A stretch of 64,000 nt of DNA. It comes from an uncultured Coriobacteriia bacterium. GTDB taxonomy: Bacteria; Actinomycetota; Coriobacteriia; Coriobacteriales; QAMH01. Position 1 is the stretch's first letter. Each line of letters begins with the position of its first letter. Position numbers and translations under genes: made by a program. The notes under the pieces are model-generated. The model was not told the origin of the DNA and ran no database searches. It saw only the letters and a list, made by a program, of their open reading frames with translations. Positions 7,224-15,589 of the stretch are shown here, piece by piece. The stretch spans positions 253,923 through 317,922 of the forward strand of contig CAOKAE010000001.1 in assembly GCA_948466335.1 (NCBI GenBank), read 5' to 3'.

Positions 7224-9260
7224 ATGACTGCAACATGCGATAACGGTAGATGTGCGAGCGATAGGGCATGGCACCATGTTGTGTGTCCCGCCAACTGCTC
7301 GGATACGTGCTCTGCTCTCGTGCGCGTCGAAGATGGCCGCATCGTGGAAGCGCGTGGCGATGAAGCCAATCCCCATACGCGGGGATTTCTTTGCGGGAAG
7401 TTCAACGACTTCCTCAGACGCGCCCAGGGGCACGGCCGCATCAAAACGCCCCTTGTTCGCACGGCAGCCGGTTTCGAGCCCATCGGCTGGGATGGTGCCC
7501 TCGATATGATTGTCGAGCGGTGGCAGCGCGTCATTGCCGAATATGGCGCCGAAGCCATTCTGCCGTATTCGTATTCCAGCTCGATGGGCATTGCGAACCG
7601 CAATTACGGCGATGCGTTCTTCGCCGCCCTAGGTGCAAGTTCCCTGCGAAAGACCCTGTGTTACCCCGCGCGTAACGCCGGGCTTTCCCGCGTGCTGGGC
7701 GGCGAGCTTGCCACGGCGTTCACCGATGTCGAGAAAAGCGATTTGATCGGTCTCTGGGGAGCTGACGTAACCAACGCCCGAGCGCATCTGATACCCGTGC
7801 TGCAAGCTGCGCGTCGTCGCGGGGCGCAGGTATGGCTCATTGACGTGTACGAGAGCCCGGCGGCCCGACTGGCCAATCACACGCTGTGCGTGAAGCCCGG
7901 TACCGATGCCTACCTTGCCCTTGGCGTCATCGACATCCTGCTGCGAGAGGGGCTGCACGATGCCTACTTCTGCGCAGCGCGCGTGGAGGGGCTTGAGGCG
8001 CTGCGCGAAAGCGTGCTCGCACGTATTCCCGCGGAGCATGCGAGCGAGCTTTGCGGTGTCCCGATGCGTGATATGGAAGAGCTTGCCCATAACCTGGCGG
8101 CACATCGAAACGCTCTGCTTTACCTCGGATGCGGGTTCTCTCGCACGCAACATGGTGGCATGGCGAGCGCTTGCATCGCCGCTCTTGGCGCCGTCGCTGG
8201 CATCTATGCGCGAGAGGGTGGAGGTATTGCCGCGACCTCGCAGGCGGGCGCTGCCCTTCCGCTCGATCCCATCACGCGCCCCGATCTCGGGTGTGCCCCG
8301 CGTCGCATGATAAACGCGATAGACCTTGGCAGGGCCCTGCTCGAGGAGCATGACCCGCCCATTCAGTCCCTCTACGTGTACGGCACGAACCCGGCTGTGG
8401 TCACCCCCGACCAGACGCGCGTGCTCGAGGGGCTTGCTCGCGACGACCTGTTCGTGATTGTGCACGAGCAGGTGATGACCGACACCGCCCGAATGGCCGA
8501 TCTCGTCCTTCCGGCAACGACGGCGTTCGAGCACGACGATGCGTACAAGGGCTCGACGTTTCCGACGATTCAGCTCGGCCGTGCTTGCATAGAGCCGTAT
8601 GCGGAAGCTCGTTCCAACAACGATGTCTTTCGAGAGCTCGCACGTCGCATGGGGATGGACGAAGCACATCTCGAACGCTCGGATATCGAGCTTGTGGAGG
8701 AATCCATCGCCGCGTCGTCATACGGGTTTACCGAAGACGAGCTACATGACTTTTATGTGGGAAAGCCCGTGGTCATCGTAGGGGAGCGTTTCGCGAGGGA
8801 GCGCAGGCGCGATAGCTTTGCCACTCCTTCGGGCAAGGTGGACCTCACCTGCATTTGCACCCATGCCGATGAGCTCGGTACTCCCTGGTACGAGCAGCAA
8901 CCGCGAACTCACGGTGAATTTGCGGTGGTCACCGTGCCTGGCAAGCACGTGAATTCGTCGGGCATCTACGAAGATGAGGGTTGCGAGCAGACGTTGCTCA
9001 TGAACCGTGCGGACTTCGAGGAAAGGGAGCTGAAGGCTGGTCAAAGCGTGCGCCTTGCCAACGAATGGGGCGTGGTGACGTTCTCGGCGCAGCCCAGCGA
9101 GGCAGTGCCCGCCGGCGTGCTCGTCGTACCGGGGCTTATGCCCCTGACGGCAACGGAAGGCGGCTTTGGCATCAACGCCCTGTGCCCCAGCTATCCCACG
9201 GATCTGGCCGACGCTTCGACCTATTCCGACATCAGGGCCGACTTATCTCCCGAGAAATAG
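7224..9260 (+). CDS. Molybdopterin-dependent oxidoreductase, catalytic subunit (DMSO reductase superfamily)
   Basis: 678-residue enzyme with an N-terminal 4Fe-4S site (CPANCSDTC then GFLCGKF), the molybdopterin oxidoreductase body, and a C-terminal dinucleotide-binding domain (roughly residues 560-670). It has no Tat or Sec signal, so it should be cytoplasmic. LRKTLCYPARNAG lies about where the family's metal-ligand residue is usually found; the Cys there may be the Mo/W ligand, but I cannot confirm the alignment. No electron-transfer or membrane subunit lies alongside, unlike typical respiratory operons. Such stand-alone enzymes are abundant in Eggerthella relatives and act on dietary or drug molecules; the substrate here is unknown. 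GTGGAGGACGA precedes the ATG. Confidence 0.88.
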   Translation: MTATCDNGRCASDRAWHHVVCPANCSDTCSALVRVEDGRIVEARGDEANPHTRGFLCGKFNDFLRRAQGHGRIKTPLVRTAAGFEPIGWDGALDMIVERWQRVIAEYGAEAILPYSYSSSMGIANRNYGDAFFAALGASSLRKTLCYPARNAGLSRVLGGELATAFTDVEKSDLIGLWGADVTNARAHLIPVLQAARRRGAQVWLIDVYESPAARLANHTLCVKPGTDAYLALGVIDILLREGLHDAYFCAARVEGLEALRESVLARIPAEHASELCGVPMRDMEELAHNLAAHRNALLYLGCGFSRTQHGGMASACIAALGAVAGIYAREGGGIAATSQAGAALPLDPITRPDLGCAPRRMINAIDLGRALLEEHDPPIQSLYVYGTNPAVVTPDQTRVLEGLARDDLFVIVHEQVMTDTARMADLVLPATTAFEHDDAYKGSTFPTIQLGRACIEPYAEARSNNDVFRELARRMGMDEAHLERSDIELVEESIAASSYGFTEDELHDFYVGKPVVIVGERFARERRRDSFATPSGKVDLTCICTHADELGTPWYEQQPRTHGEFAVVTVPGKHVNSSGIYEDEGCEQTLLMNRADFEERELKAGQSVRLANEWGVVTFSAQPSEAVPAGVLVVPGLMPLTATEGGFGINALCPSYPTDLADASTYSDIRADLSPEK

Positions 9261-9362
9261 GGGACAGACCCCCGATCTCGGCGCAGGTGAGAAAGAGGGG
9301 ACAGACCCCCCGAATTGCAGACCCTCCCCGAATTGCGGCTACTGGAAAGAGGGGACAGACCC
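9260..9362 (+). repeat. Three family A repeats between convergent genes
   Basis: GGGGACAGACCC cores lie at 9260-9273, 9297-9310 and 9351-9362, with a short duplicated CCCCGAATTGC in between. The first shares its initial G with the stop codon of the oxidoreductase gene. The array occupies the whole gap to the 3' end of the convergent phnE-like gene. Confidence 0.8.
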
Positions 9363-9373
9363 TCGAGCGGCTT

Positions 9374-11032
9374 CTATGCGCTGCGGTTCACGATGAGGCG
9401 CTTGCGCAGCTGCGTGGAGATGACCTCGAGAATCACCGAAACCGCCAAGCACATGTAGGTGATGAGGCCCACCGCATGCATGCTGAAGTAGAAGTTCGCC
9501 GCGAGGAAGAGCTCGTAGCCGATGCCACCCGAGCCGCAGAGCGCGGCGATGACCACCGTGTTCACGAAATTATTCTCGAAGCGGATGAAGATCCACGAGA
9601 GGATGTCGTTTGCCTTTTCGGGAATGACGCAGTGGGTCACGATTTCCCACCAGCTCGCGCCCGTGGAGCGCAGGGCATCGAGCGAGCCTTGGTCAAGCTC
9701 CTCGAAGGACTCGGAGAATGCCTTCGCGAGAAACGCCACCGTATGAAACATCATGCCCACGATGCATGCCTCCGCCCCCAGGCTGATCGACACGACGAAG
9801 ATGAGCACCCAGATGATGGTCGGAATGGCGCGGATGACCGAAAAGACCAGCTTGATGATGTTGCTCACGACCTTGTTCGAGAGGTTGCACGCAGCGGGCA
9901 AGGCAAGGAGCAACGCGAGAATCGAGCCGATGAGTGTCGTGAGGACGGCGAGCGAGATTGTGAGCACGAGGTCGTTGAATAGCTCGCCCATGGTCCAGTA
10001 GCCGTCCGTTCCCGGATGAAACACCATCACGCCAAAGTTGTTGAAGGCTCCCAAGGTGGCGTTGAGAAGGTTGACCTCGCCGTAGTCCATCTGGGCAAAG
10101 CCGTACACCGTCAACACGGCGAGTACTCCGAGGGTGCTCACGATGATGACCTTGGACTTCGTCCAGACTCGGGTGACGATTTTGCCATCGCCTGCCACGA
10201 TACGCTTACGGGGCGCATCGTCGGCCTGAATGATGCGGCGGCGCACGTAGTTCGACACCGCCTCGCAGCCCATCGCCATGAGGGCGACGCACAGGATGAC
10301 GAGGCCGGCTGTGTCGTAGCGGAAGGTGCGGTAGTAGAGCTCGAACACGAAACCGATACCCGAGCCCGTGAGCATGCCGACGAGCGTGGCATCTCGCGTA
10401 TTCGTCTCGGTCATGTAGAGCAGCCAGCTGATGACCTGCGTCGAGGTGAGGGGCACGATTGCGTGGGTGATGATCTGCAGCTTCGTCGCGCCAACCGAAT
10501 ACAGGGCCTCGACGGAGCCTTGGGAAATCTCGTCCATGGTCTCGAGGAACATCCTGGTCAAGAAGCCGAAGCTCTTCATGAAGAGGACGAGGAAGCCGGT
10601 GAACTCGCTTTGGCCGAAGGAGAACGTGAGCATGAAGGCCCAGGCAACGTTGGGGATGTTGCGCGACACGGTTGCGACGCCGCGCACGAACAGACGGACG
10701 ACGCCACCAAAGCCAACCGGCCTGCAGCCGATGAGTGCGACCACGTAAGCGAGTATGGCGGAAACTAAGGCAGCCGCCGCCGCGCCGAGGAAGGTCTTCC
10801 ACAGGGCAAGTAAAATCTTCGGAAGTTTCTCGAAGGACGAGAGGGTGGGGGTGAAGTGCTGGAAGGTCCAGACGACGCTGCCCGGCAAGTCCATGAGCGT
10901 TTCGATGGGATTGAAGTCGCAGCGCAGGTCACTCAGAATCGCGATGATGGCAATCGCGATGGTTATCGCGCCTATCTTCAGCTCTCGTTTGAGGAAGTAT
11001 CGCCGCATGTTTTCGCTGGGCAGATCAGGCAT
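9374..11032 (-). CDS. phnE: PhnE-type ABC permease, two permease domains fused
   Basis: 552-residue membrane protein that joins two PhnE-like permease domains. The first spans about residues 10-290 (core ...FLGAAAAALVSAILAYVVAL...) and the second about 310-550 (...LTISLAVLTTLIGSILALLL...). Each has an EAA-type loop, EALYSVGATKLQIITHAIVP and DALRSTGASWWEIVTHCVIP, spaced alike. Most PhnE proteins have one domain of about 260-280 residues and work as dimers; here one chain supplies both halves. The ATG at 11032 overlaps the phnC stop codon by eight bases, so translation is coupled. The likely substrate is a phosphonate, phosphite or related oxyanion. No C-P lyase genes are in the window. Confidence 0.87.
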   Translation of the reverse strand: MPDLPSENMRRYFLKRELKIGAITIAIAIIAILSDLRCDFNPIETLMDLPGSVVWTFQHFTPTLSSFEKLPKILLALWKTFLGAAAAALVSAILAYVVALIGCRPVGFGGVVRLFVRGVATVSRNIPNVAWAFMLTFSFGQSEFTGFLVLFMKSFGFLTRMFLETMDEISQGSVEALYSVGATKLQIITHAIVPLTSTQVISWLLYMTETNTRDATLVGMLTGSGIGFVFELYYRTFRYDTAGLVILCVALMAMGCEAVSNYVRRRIIQADDAPRKRIVAGDGKIVTRVWTKSKVIIVSTLGVLAVLTVYGFAQMDYGEVNLLNATLGAFNNFGVMVFHPGTDGYWTMGELFNDLVLTISLAVLTTLIGSILALLLALPAACNLSNKVVSNIIKLVFSVIRAIPTIIWVLIFVVSISLGAEACIVGMMFHTVAFLAKAFSESFEELDQGSLDALRSTGASWWEIVTHCVIPEKANDILSWIFIRFENNFVNTVVIAALCGSGGIGYELFLAANFYFSMHAVGLITYMCLAVSVILEVISTQLRKRLIVNRSA

Positions 11033-11795
11033 CGAGAAGATCCTCGTCTTCATAGACGCCGGCCAGGACATCGTTCGTGAAATCGCACGGCGTTCCCTTG
11101 CAGCACTCCTGCCCCTTGGCAATGCCGAAGATGAAGTCGGAATACTCGCGCGCGAACTCCACTTGGTGCAAACTGACGAGGCAGGCGATGCCGAGGTCAT
11201 CGGTAGCCGTGCGCAGCAGGTCCATGACAGTGCGCGAGGTTTTGGGGTCGAGGCTTGCGATGGGCTCATCGGCGAGGATGAGCGCCGGCTCCTGCACGAG
11301 AGCGCGGGCGATGCCGACACGCTGCTTCTGGCCGCCGGATAGCTGGTCTGCTCGCACGTAGGCGAAGTCGGCCATGCCGACGCGCTCGAGCATGGAGAGG
11401 GCCTTCTCCTTGTCCTCCTTGCTAAAGATTCCCAGCGCGCCTGCTACCGCGTTCTTGTAGCCCAGACGACCTTGGAGCACGTTTTGGATCACCGAGCTGC
11501 GCAGCACGAGGTTGTAGTTCTGGAAGACCATGGACATGCGTCGGCGTTGCGTGCGCAGCCTCTTGCCGCGAAGCTTTGTCATCTCCACGCCATCAAACAC
11601 GATTGAGCCGGAGCTGGGCTTGATGAGCCCGTTGATGCAGCGCAGGAGGGTGGACTTTCCCGCCCCGGAGCTGCCTATGACGGATACGAACTCGCCCTCG
11701 CCAAGCGCGAGCGAGATGTTGTCGAGGGCAAGGGTCTTGCCATCGTAGCTTTTGGAGAGGTTATCTATACGCAAAAGCGTTTCGTTGTCGCGCAC
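11025..11795 (-). CDS. phnC: PhnC-type ABC ATPase
   Basis: 256-residue ATPase partner of the PhnE-like permease. Walker A is GSSGAGKST, the Q-loop VFQNYNLV, the signature LSGGQKQRVGIARAL, Walker B ALILADEPIASLD, and the switch His is in SLHQVEFAREY. These match PhnC-type ATPases. The GTG at 11795 is chosen: GAAGGA lies just upstream, whereas the in-frame ATG at 11849 falls inside the stem of the terminator that follows phnD. The C-terminus carries a CC pair (GQECCKGTPC). Confidence 0.87.
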   Translation of the reverse strand: MRDNETLLRIDNLSKSYDGKTLALDNISLALGEGEFVSVIGSSGAGKSTLLRCINGLIKPSSGSIVFDGVEMTKLRGKRLRTQRRRMSMVFQNYNLVLRSSVIQNVLQGRLGYKNAVAGALGIFSKEDKEKALSMLERVGMADFAYVRADQLSGGQKQRVGIARALVQEPALILADEPIASLDPKTSRTVMDLLRTATDDLGIACLVSLHQVEFAREYSDFIFGIAKGQECCKGTPCDFTNDVLAGVYEDEDLLDA

Positions 11796-11811
11796 GGCAT
11801 CTTCCTTCGAA

Positions 11812-11846
11812 TAAAAACGGGCGGCGCTCGTCAAAACGCCGCCCGT
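11812..11846 (-). terminator. Terminator/attenuator between phnD and phnC
   Basis: On the minus strand ACGGGCGGCG pairs perfectly with CGCCGCCCGT over 10 bp around TTTTGACGAG and is followed by TTTTTA. It should reduce expression of phnC-phnE relative to the binding protein, as with the similar hairpin at 3100-3131 in the other ABC operon. Confidence 0.85.
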
Positions 11847-11870
11847 CATTTAAACATATCGAATGCCAGT

Positions 11871-12941
11871 TTACTTCTTGCCGATCAGCTCGCGGTAGTC
11901 GTCGTAGTACGAATCGTCGGCGACGACAAAACGAACCGTGCCGTTCTTGTTCTGCTTGTACTTGCTCTTGTGAGCGGGGTTGTCGGGGTCGACGAAGATG
12001 TCCTTGTTGGCGGCGACATCATCGGAGGTCATGTAATCGATGATCTGGTCGACGACCTCCTTGGGAAGGGCGCTCGTGTTGATGCAGAACGGGACCGCGG
12101 GCACCGGATAGGACTCGACGCAAACAAACTTGGTGCCTGCCCAGCTTGCGAGCTCGCCCTCAAGGCCCTCCTGGACCTCGTAGACGCAGCCGACCTCGCC
12201 ATTGGTGCCGGAAACGACGTTGTAGGCGGCGCTCGCGCTCGTGTTGTCGCAGGAGGCGAGGTTGACGTTGCCACTCGCGACCTGATAGACGCTCAGCGGC
12301 TGGCTCGACGCCATGACGACCTTGTCGAAGAACTCGCCGGACTCGGCAAAGACGTCGATGTTGTCATAGTTGAGCTTCTGGGCAAAGATCGTGGCCGGGA
12401 TGACGTAGCCGGAGGTGGAGCTCAGGGACACGAAAGAGTAGTTCTCGCCCTTCAGCTTGTCGTAGTCGAACGTGCCGTCGGCCTTCAGGTACTTGGACTG
12501 CTCACCATCGCGGCATATGATCTGCGAGTAATACGAGACGGGATTGAGCTTGCCTTCCTTGTCGGAAAGCACGAAGGCGACGTCAATCTCCGGGTTGCGC
12601 TCGTGAATCTCGACGTACTCGTCAGCGCCGAGCGACGCAATCTGGGCCTGGCCCGAAGAAAGGGCCTCGATGGTCATGTTGTAATCCGTGGTCGTCATGA
12701 TTTCGCAGGGGATGCCGGTCGCCTCGGTGATGGCGGCGGCCATCGAGTCGCGCATGCCCTCGTAATCAGAGCCGGAATTGGAGGGCTCCCAGGCAAAGAC
12801 GATCTTGTCGGGCTTCTTGGCGGAAGAATCCGAACCCGAGCTTCCGCATGCAGCGAGTCCGACGGTGAGTGCGCAGGCAAGGACGCCAGTGGCAAGAATC
12901 ATGCAAAAGCGTCCGGCCTTTGACTTTACACTCTTGAACAC
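11871..12941 (-). CDS. phnD: PhnD-like ABC substrate-binding lipoprotein
   Basis: 356-residue lipoprotein: a signal peptide of about 30 residues ends in the lipobox LAAC, followed by a Gly/Ser-rich linker and a PhnD-family fold (IVFAWEPSNSGSDYEGM; IASLGADEYVEI; SLSSTSGYVIPA; DNTSASAAYNVV). The SSTSG stretch corresponds to the loop that contacts the phosphonate group in the family. It is first in the minus-strand operon with phnC and phnE. GAAAGGAG precedes the ATG. The ligand could be a phosphonate, phosphite or hypophosphite; the sequence does not decide. Confidence 0.87.
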   Translation of the reverse strand: MFKSVKSKAGRFCMILATGVLACALTVGLAACGSSGSDSSAKKPDKIVFAWEPSNSGSDYEGMRDSMAAAITEATGIPCEIMTTTDYNMTIEALSSGQAQIASLGADEYVEIHERNPEIDVAFVLSDKEGKLNPVSYYSQIICRDGEQSKYLKADGTFDYDKLKGENYSFVSLSSTSGYVIPATIFAQKLNYDNIDVFAESGEFFDKVVMASSQPLSVYQVASGNVNLASCDNTSASAAYNVVSGTNGEVGCVYEVQEGLEGELASWAGTKFVCVESYPVPAVPFCINTSALPKEVVDQIIDYMTSDDVAANKDIFVDPDNPAHKSKYKQNKNGTVRFVVADDSYYDDYRELIGKK

Positions 12942-13155
12942 GAGCTCACGCTCCTTTCGGTAGTCTCTGACACTCTACGAGATGCCAGCGCGCCCACTTC
13001 ATGCGCTACATTGTAAGAACGCATATATTAGACACGATACTATAAGACGAACGCCATTATAGAATATAATCTTGTAATGTATAGTACGAAATCATTTTCC
13101 GCGTAAGCACAGAGCTTGCTGGCCTATGCTGGCAGGCAAAGCGAAGGGTCCGTCA
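12942..13155 (+). other. AT-rich divergent intergenic region (phnD / DUF2703)
   Basis: This 214-base gap between divergent genes is markedly AT-rich from about 13005 to 13090, unlike the surrounding GC-rich DNA, and holds several TATA-type words (TATATTA, TATAAT, ATTATA). It probably carries the promoters for both directions, but I could not find a convincing -35/-10 pair on either strand. Confidence 0.45.
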
Positions 13156-13851
13156 ATGTCGAAGAAGAAAGACTCCAAGAAGAATCAGAAAAGCTCCTGC
13201 TGCTGCGGGTCGGACAAGAGCTCGCAGGCGTATAGCTGCGAGGACGACCGCTATCGAGGCAAGCTCCAGAAGGTCGATATCGATTTTCTCTATCTTGATC
13301 TTTCGTGCTGCGATCGATGCCAGGGCGCCGACAAGCGCGTCGAGGAGGCTGTGGCTCGCTGTCGTGACGTGCTCCGAGCCTGTGGATACAACCTCGTCCT
13401 CAATTCCGTGCTGGTGGATAGTGCCACGAAGGCGAAGCGCTACCGTTTCGAAAGCTCGCCAACGGTGCGCGTGAACGGGGTCGACATTTGTCCGTCGGTC
13501 GAGGAGAACGATTGCGACTGCTGCAGCGACATGAGTGATGCCGCCGTTTCATGCCGCATCTTCCCGTACAACGGGACGTATTACGAGGTTCCGCCCACCG
13601 ACATGCTCGTACGCGGCATCATGGAGGTCGTGCTGCAAAACCGCCGGCCGGCTGATCCGCCCATGCCCTACGCATTGCCCGAGAACCTGAAGAAGTTCTA
13701 CGAGGGCGTCGAGAAGAAGGCGAAGAAGGGCTCTTGCTGCTGCGGCGAATCGGATAAGGCCGAGTCTCCGTGCTGCTGTGGCGAATCGGGCAAGAAACAT
13801 AAGGGCAAGAAGTCGAAAAAGACGAAGAGTTCTAGCAGCTGTTGCTGTTAG
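13156..13851 (+). CDS. DUF2703 protein with repeated CCC metal-binding-like motifs
   Basis: 231-residue protein. Residues about 40-165 match DUF2703 (FLYLDLSCCDRCQGADKRV; SSPTVRVNGVDICPS), a thioredoxin-like family often found near arsenic or mercury genes. Triple-Cys clusters lie at 15-17, 194-196, 206-208 and at the very C-terminus 229-231, in Lys/Ser-rich linkers; CDCC is at 120-123. This arrangement suggests binding of soft metal(loid)s. ATG 13156 follows GAAGGG; an upstream in-frame ATG at 13126 lacks a site. It is divergent from the phn operon and may share its regulation. Function is inferred only from composition and family. Confidence 0.82.
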   Translation: MSKKKDSKKNQKSSCCCGSDKSSQAYSCEDDRYRGKLQKVDIDFLYLDLSCCDRCQGADKRVEEAVARCRDVLRACGYNLVLNSVLVDSATKAKRYRFESSPTVRVNGVDICPSVEENDCDCCSDMSDAAVSCRIFPYNGTYYEVPPTDMLVRGIMEVVLQNRRPADPPMPYALPENLKKFYEGVEKKAKKGSCCCGESDKAESPCCCGESGKKHKGKKSKKTKSSSSCCC

Positions 13852-13852
13852 A

Positions 13853-13869
13853 GGGTCTGCCCCCTTTTT
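13853..13869 (+). repeat. Variant family A sequence with T tract
   Basis: GGGTCTGCCCCC followed by five T, one base after the DUF2703 stop codon. It is the family A core in reverse orientation with one base lost. It may act as a weak terminator. Confidence 0.45.
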
Positions 13870-13924
13870 CCCAAGAGCCGCTACAATAGGGCGCAACAAT
13901 AAGCCATTTGAAAGGAATCCGGGG

Positions 13925-15268
13925 ATGATCGAGCGCTACACGCTGCCCGAAATGGGACACATCTGGTCTCTCGAGAACAAGTTCGACGTCTGGAAGGAAA
14001 TCGAGGTCCTTGCCTGCGAGGCCCAGGCCGAGCTCGGCCAATGCGGCATCACCGCCGACGAAGCCGCGTGGATTCGCGCCCATGCCGATTTCACCGTGGA
14101 CGAGATCGACGAGATCGAGAAGGTCACGAATCATGACGTCATCGCCTTCACGACCGTCATGGCCGGCTACATTGACGCCGACATTCCCGAGGGCGACCCC
14201 AAGCCGAGCCGTTGGGTGCACTACGGCATGACGAGCTCCGACCTCGGCGACACGGCACTCAGCTACCAGGTCACGCAGGCCCTCGACATCATCATCGCCG
14301 ACGTGAAGCGCCTGGGCGAGACCTGCAAGCGCCGCGCCTTCGAATTCGAGGACGCCATCTGCGTGGGCCGCACCCACGGCATCCACGCCGAGCCCATGAC
14401 CTTCGGCATGAAGTTCGGCAGCTGGGCCTGGGCCCTCAAGCGTGCCGAGAACCGCCTGCTGCAGGCCCGCGAGGTCGCCGCCACCGGTGCCATCAGCGGC
14501 GCCGTGGGCACCTACTCCAACATCGACCCCTTCGTCGAGCAATTCGTCTGCGAGAAGCTCGGCCTCACGCCCGATCCTCTGTCCACGCAGGTCATCGCCC
14601 GCGATCGCCACGCGCAGGTCATGTCGGCGCTCGCCGTGACCGCCTCCACGCTCGAATCCATCGCCATGCAGGTGCGCCTGCTGCAACAGTCCGACGTCAT
14701 CGAGGCCGAGGAGCCCTTCACCAAGGGCCAGAAGGGCTCGAGTGCCATGCCGCACAAGCGCAATCCCATCACCGCCGAGCGCGTCTGCGGCCTGTCTCGC
14801 GTGGTCAAGGCCAACGCGCAGGTCGCCTTCGACGACGTGGCGCTGTGGTACGAACGCGACATCTCCCATTCCGGCGCCGAGCGCGTCGTCCTGGCCGACA
14901 GCTTCATCGCGCTGGATTACATGTTCTCGAAGATGCAGTGGATGCTCGACGGCCTCAACGTCTATGTGAACAAGAGCCTGCACAACCTGTGGCGCACGCG
15001 CGGCCTCATCTTCAGCTCGAAGGTCATCCTCGCCCTCGTCGACACGGGCATGACGCGCGAGGATGCCTACGTCGTCGTGCAGCGCAACGCCATGAAGGTG
15101 TGGGACGACATCCAGCAGGCCATCGATGGCCCGACGTTCCGCGAGAACCTCGAGGCCGATCCCGAATGCCCGCTCACCGAGGCGCAGCTCGATGCCATCT
15201 TCGACCCCGAGAGTTTCCTCGGCCATAAGGCCGTCATCTTCGACAAGCTCAAGCAGCTCGAATTCTAG
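13925..15268 (+). CDS. purB: Adenylosuccinate lyase
   Basis: 447-residue enzyme of purine synthesis. It cleaves SAICAR to AICAR and adenylosuccinate to AMP, with fumarate as the other product. The fumarase/aspartase-superfamily signature SSAMPHKRNP is present, and SSDLGDTALSYQ and GRTHGIHAEPMTFG provide the other active-site segments (catalytic His in THG). ATG 13925 gives the canonical MIERYTLPEMG start and follows GAAAGGAAT. The frame runs open further upstream into the DUF2703 gene but without a better start. purC lies about 6 kb downstream, so the purine genes are not in one operon here. Confidence 0.96.
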   Translation: MIERYTLPEMGHIWSLENKFDVWKEIEVLACEAQAELGQCGITADEAAWIRAHADFTVDEIDEIEKVTNHDVIAFTTVMAGYIDADIPEGDPKPSRWVHYGMTSSDLGDTALSYQVTQALDIIIADVKRLGETCKRRAFEFEDAICVGRTHGIHAEPMTFGMKFGSWAWALKRAENRLLQAREVAATGAISGAVGTYSNIDPFVEQFVCEKLGLTPDPLSTQVIARDRHAQVMSALAVTASTLESIAMQVRLLQQSDVIEAEEPFTKGQKGSSAMPHKRNPITAERVCGLSRVVKANAQVAFDDVALWYERDISHSGAERVVLADSFIALDYMFSKMQWMLDGLNVYVNKSLHNLWRTRGLIFSSKVILALVDTGMTREDAYVVVQRNAMKVWDDIQQAIDGPTFRENLEADPECPLTEAQLDAIFDPESFLGHKAVIFDKLKQLEF

Positions 15269-15277
15269 GAGCATTTC

Positions 15278-15589
15278 ATGGAAAACCAGAAACAGGAAAA
15301 CCCGCAGGTTGAGAATAGGGGGACAGACCCCGAGTTCCTCTACCGCACGCATGGCACCTGCTCGCGCGCCATCAAGTTCGATCTCGACGACGAGCAGAAG
15401 GTGCGCAACGTCGAGTTCATTGGCGGATGCAACGGCAACCTCAAGGGCATCGGTTCGCTCATCGAGGGCATGCCGGCGGATTGGGTCATCGAGCGTTGCG
15501 CGGGAACCCAGTGCGGCGGCAAGGCGACGTCCTGCCCCGACCAGCTTTCCCGCGCGCTCAACTGGGCCATCGAGCAGCGGCAGGCGTAG
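15278..15589 (+). CDS. TSCPD-domain protein (TIGR03905-like), with a family A repeat read in frame
   Basis: 103-residue protein. Residues about 24-98 (YRTHGTCSRAIKFDLDDEQK... GGKATSCPDQLSRAL) match the small TSCPD family, related to a zinc-binding domain at the C-terminus of some ribonucleotide reductases; its function is unsettled. Cys residues in THGTC, GGCNGN, RCAGTQC and TSCPD could bind zinc. The N-terminal 20 residues are not part of the family core, and bases 15318-15331 within them are a GGGGGACAGACCCC repeat translated as RGTDP. No later in-frame ATG, GTG or TTG precedes the domain, so the repeat appears to be expressed. AGGAG precedes the ATG; the stop abuts the next start. Confidence 0.85.
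   Translation: MENQKQENPQVENRGTDPEFLYRTHGTCSRAIKFDLDDEQKVRNVEFIGGCNGNLKGIGSLIEGMPADWVIERCAGTQCGGKATSCPDQLSRALNWAIEQRQA
15318..15331 (+). repeat. Family A repeat inside a coding sequence
   Basis: GGGGGACAGACCCC within the 5' part of the TSCPD gene, keeping the frame open. It is the only family A copy in this window that lies clearly within a gene. Confidence 0.85.
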
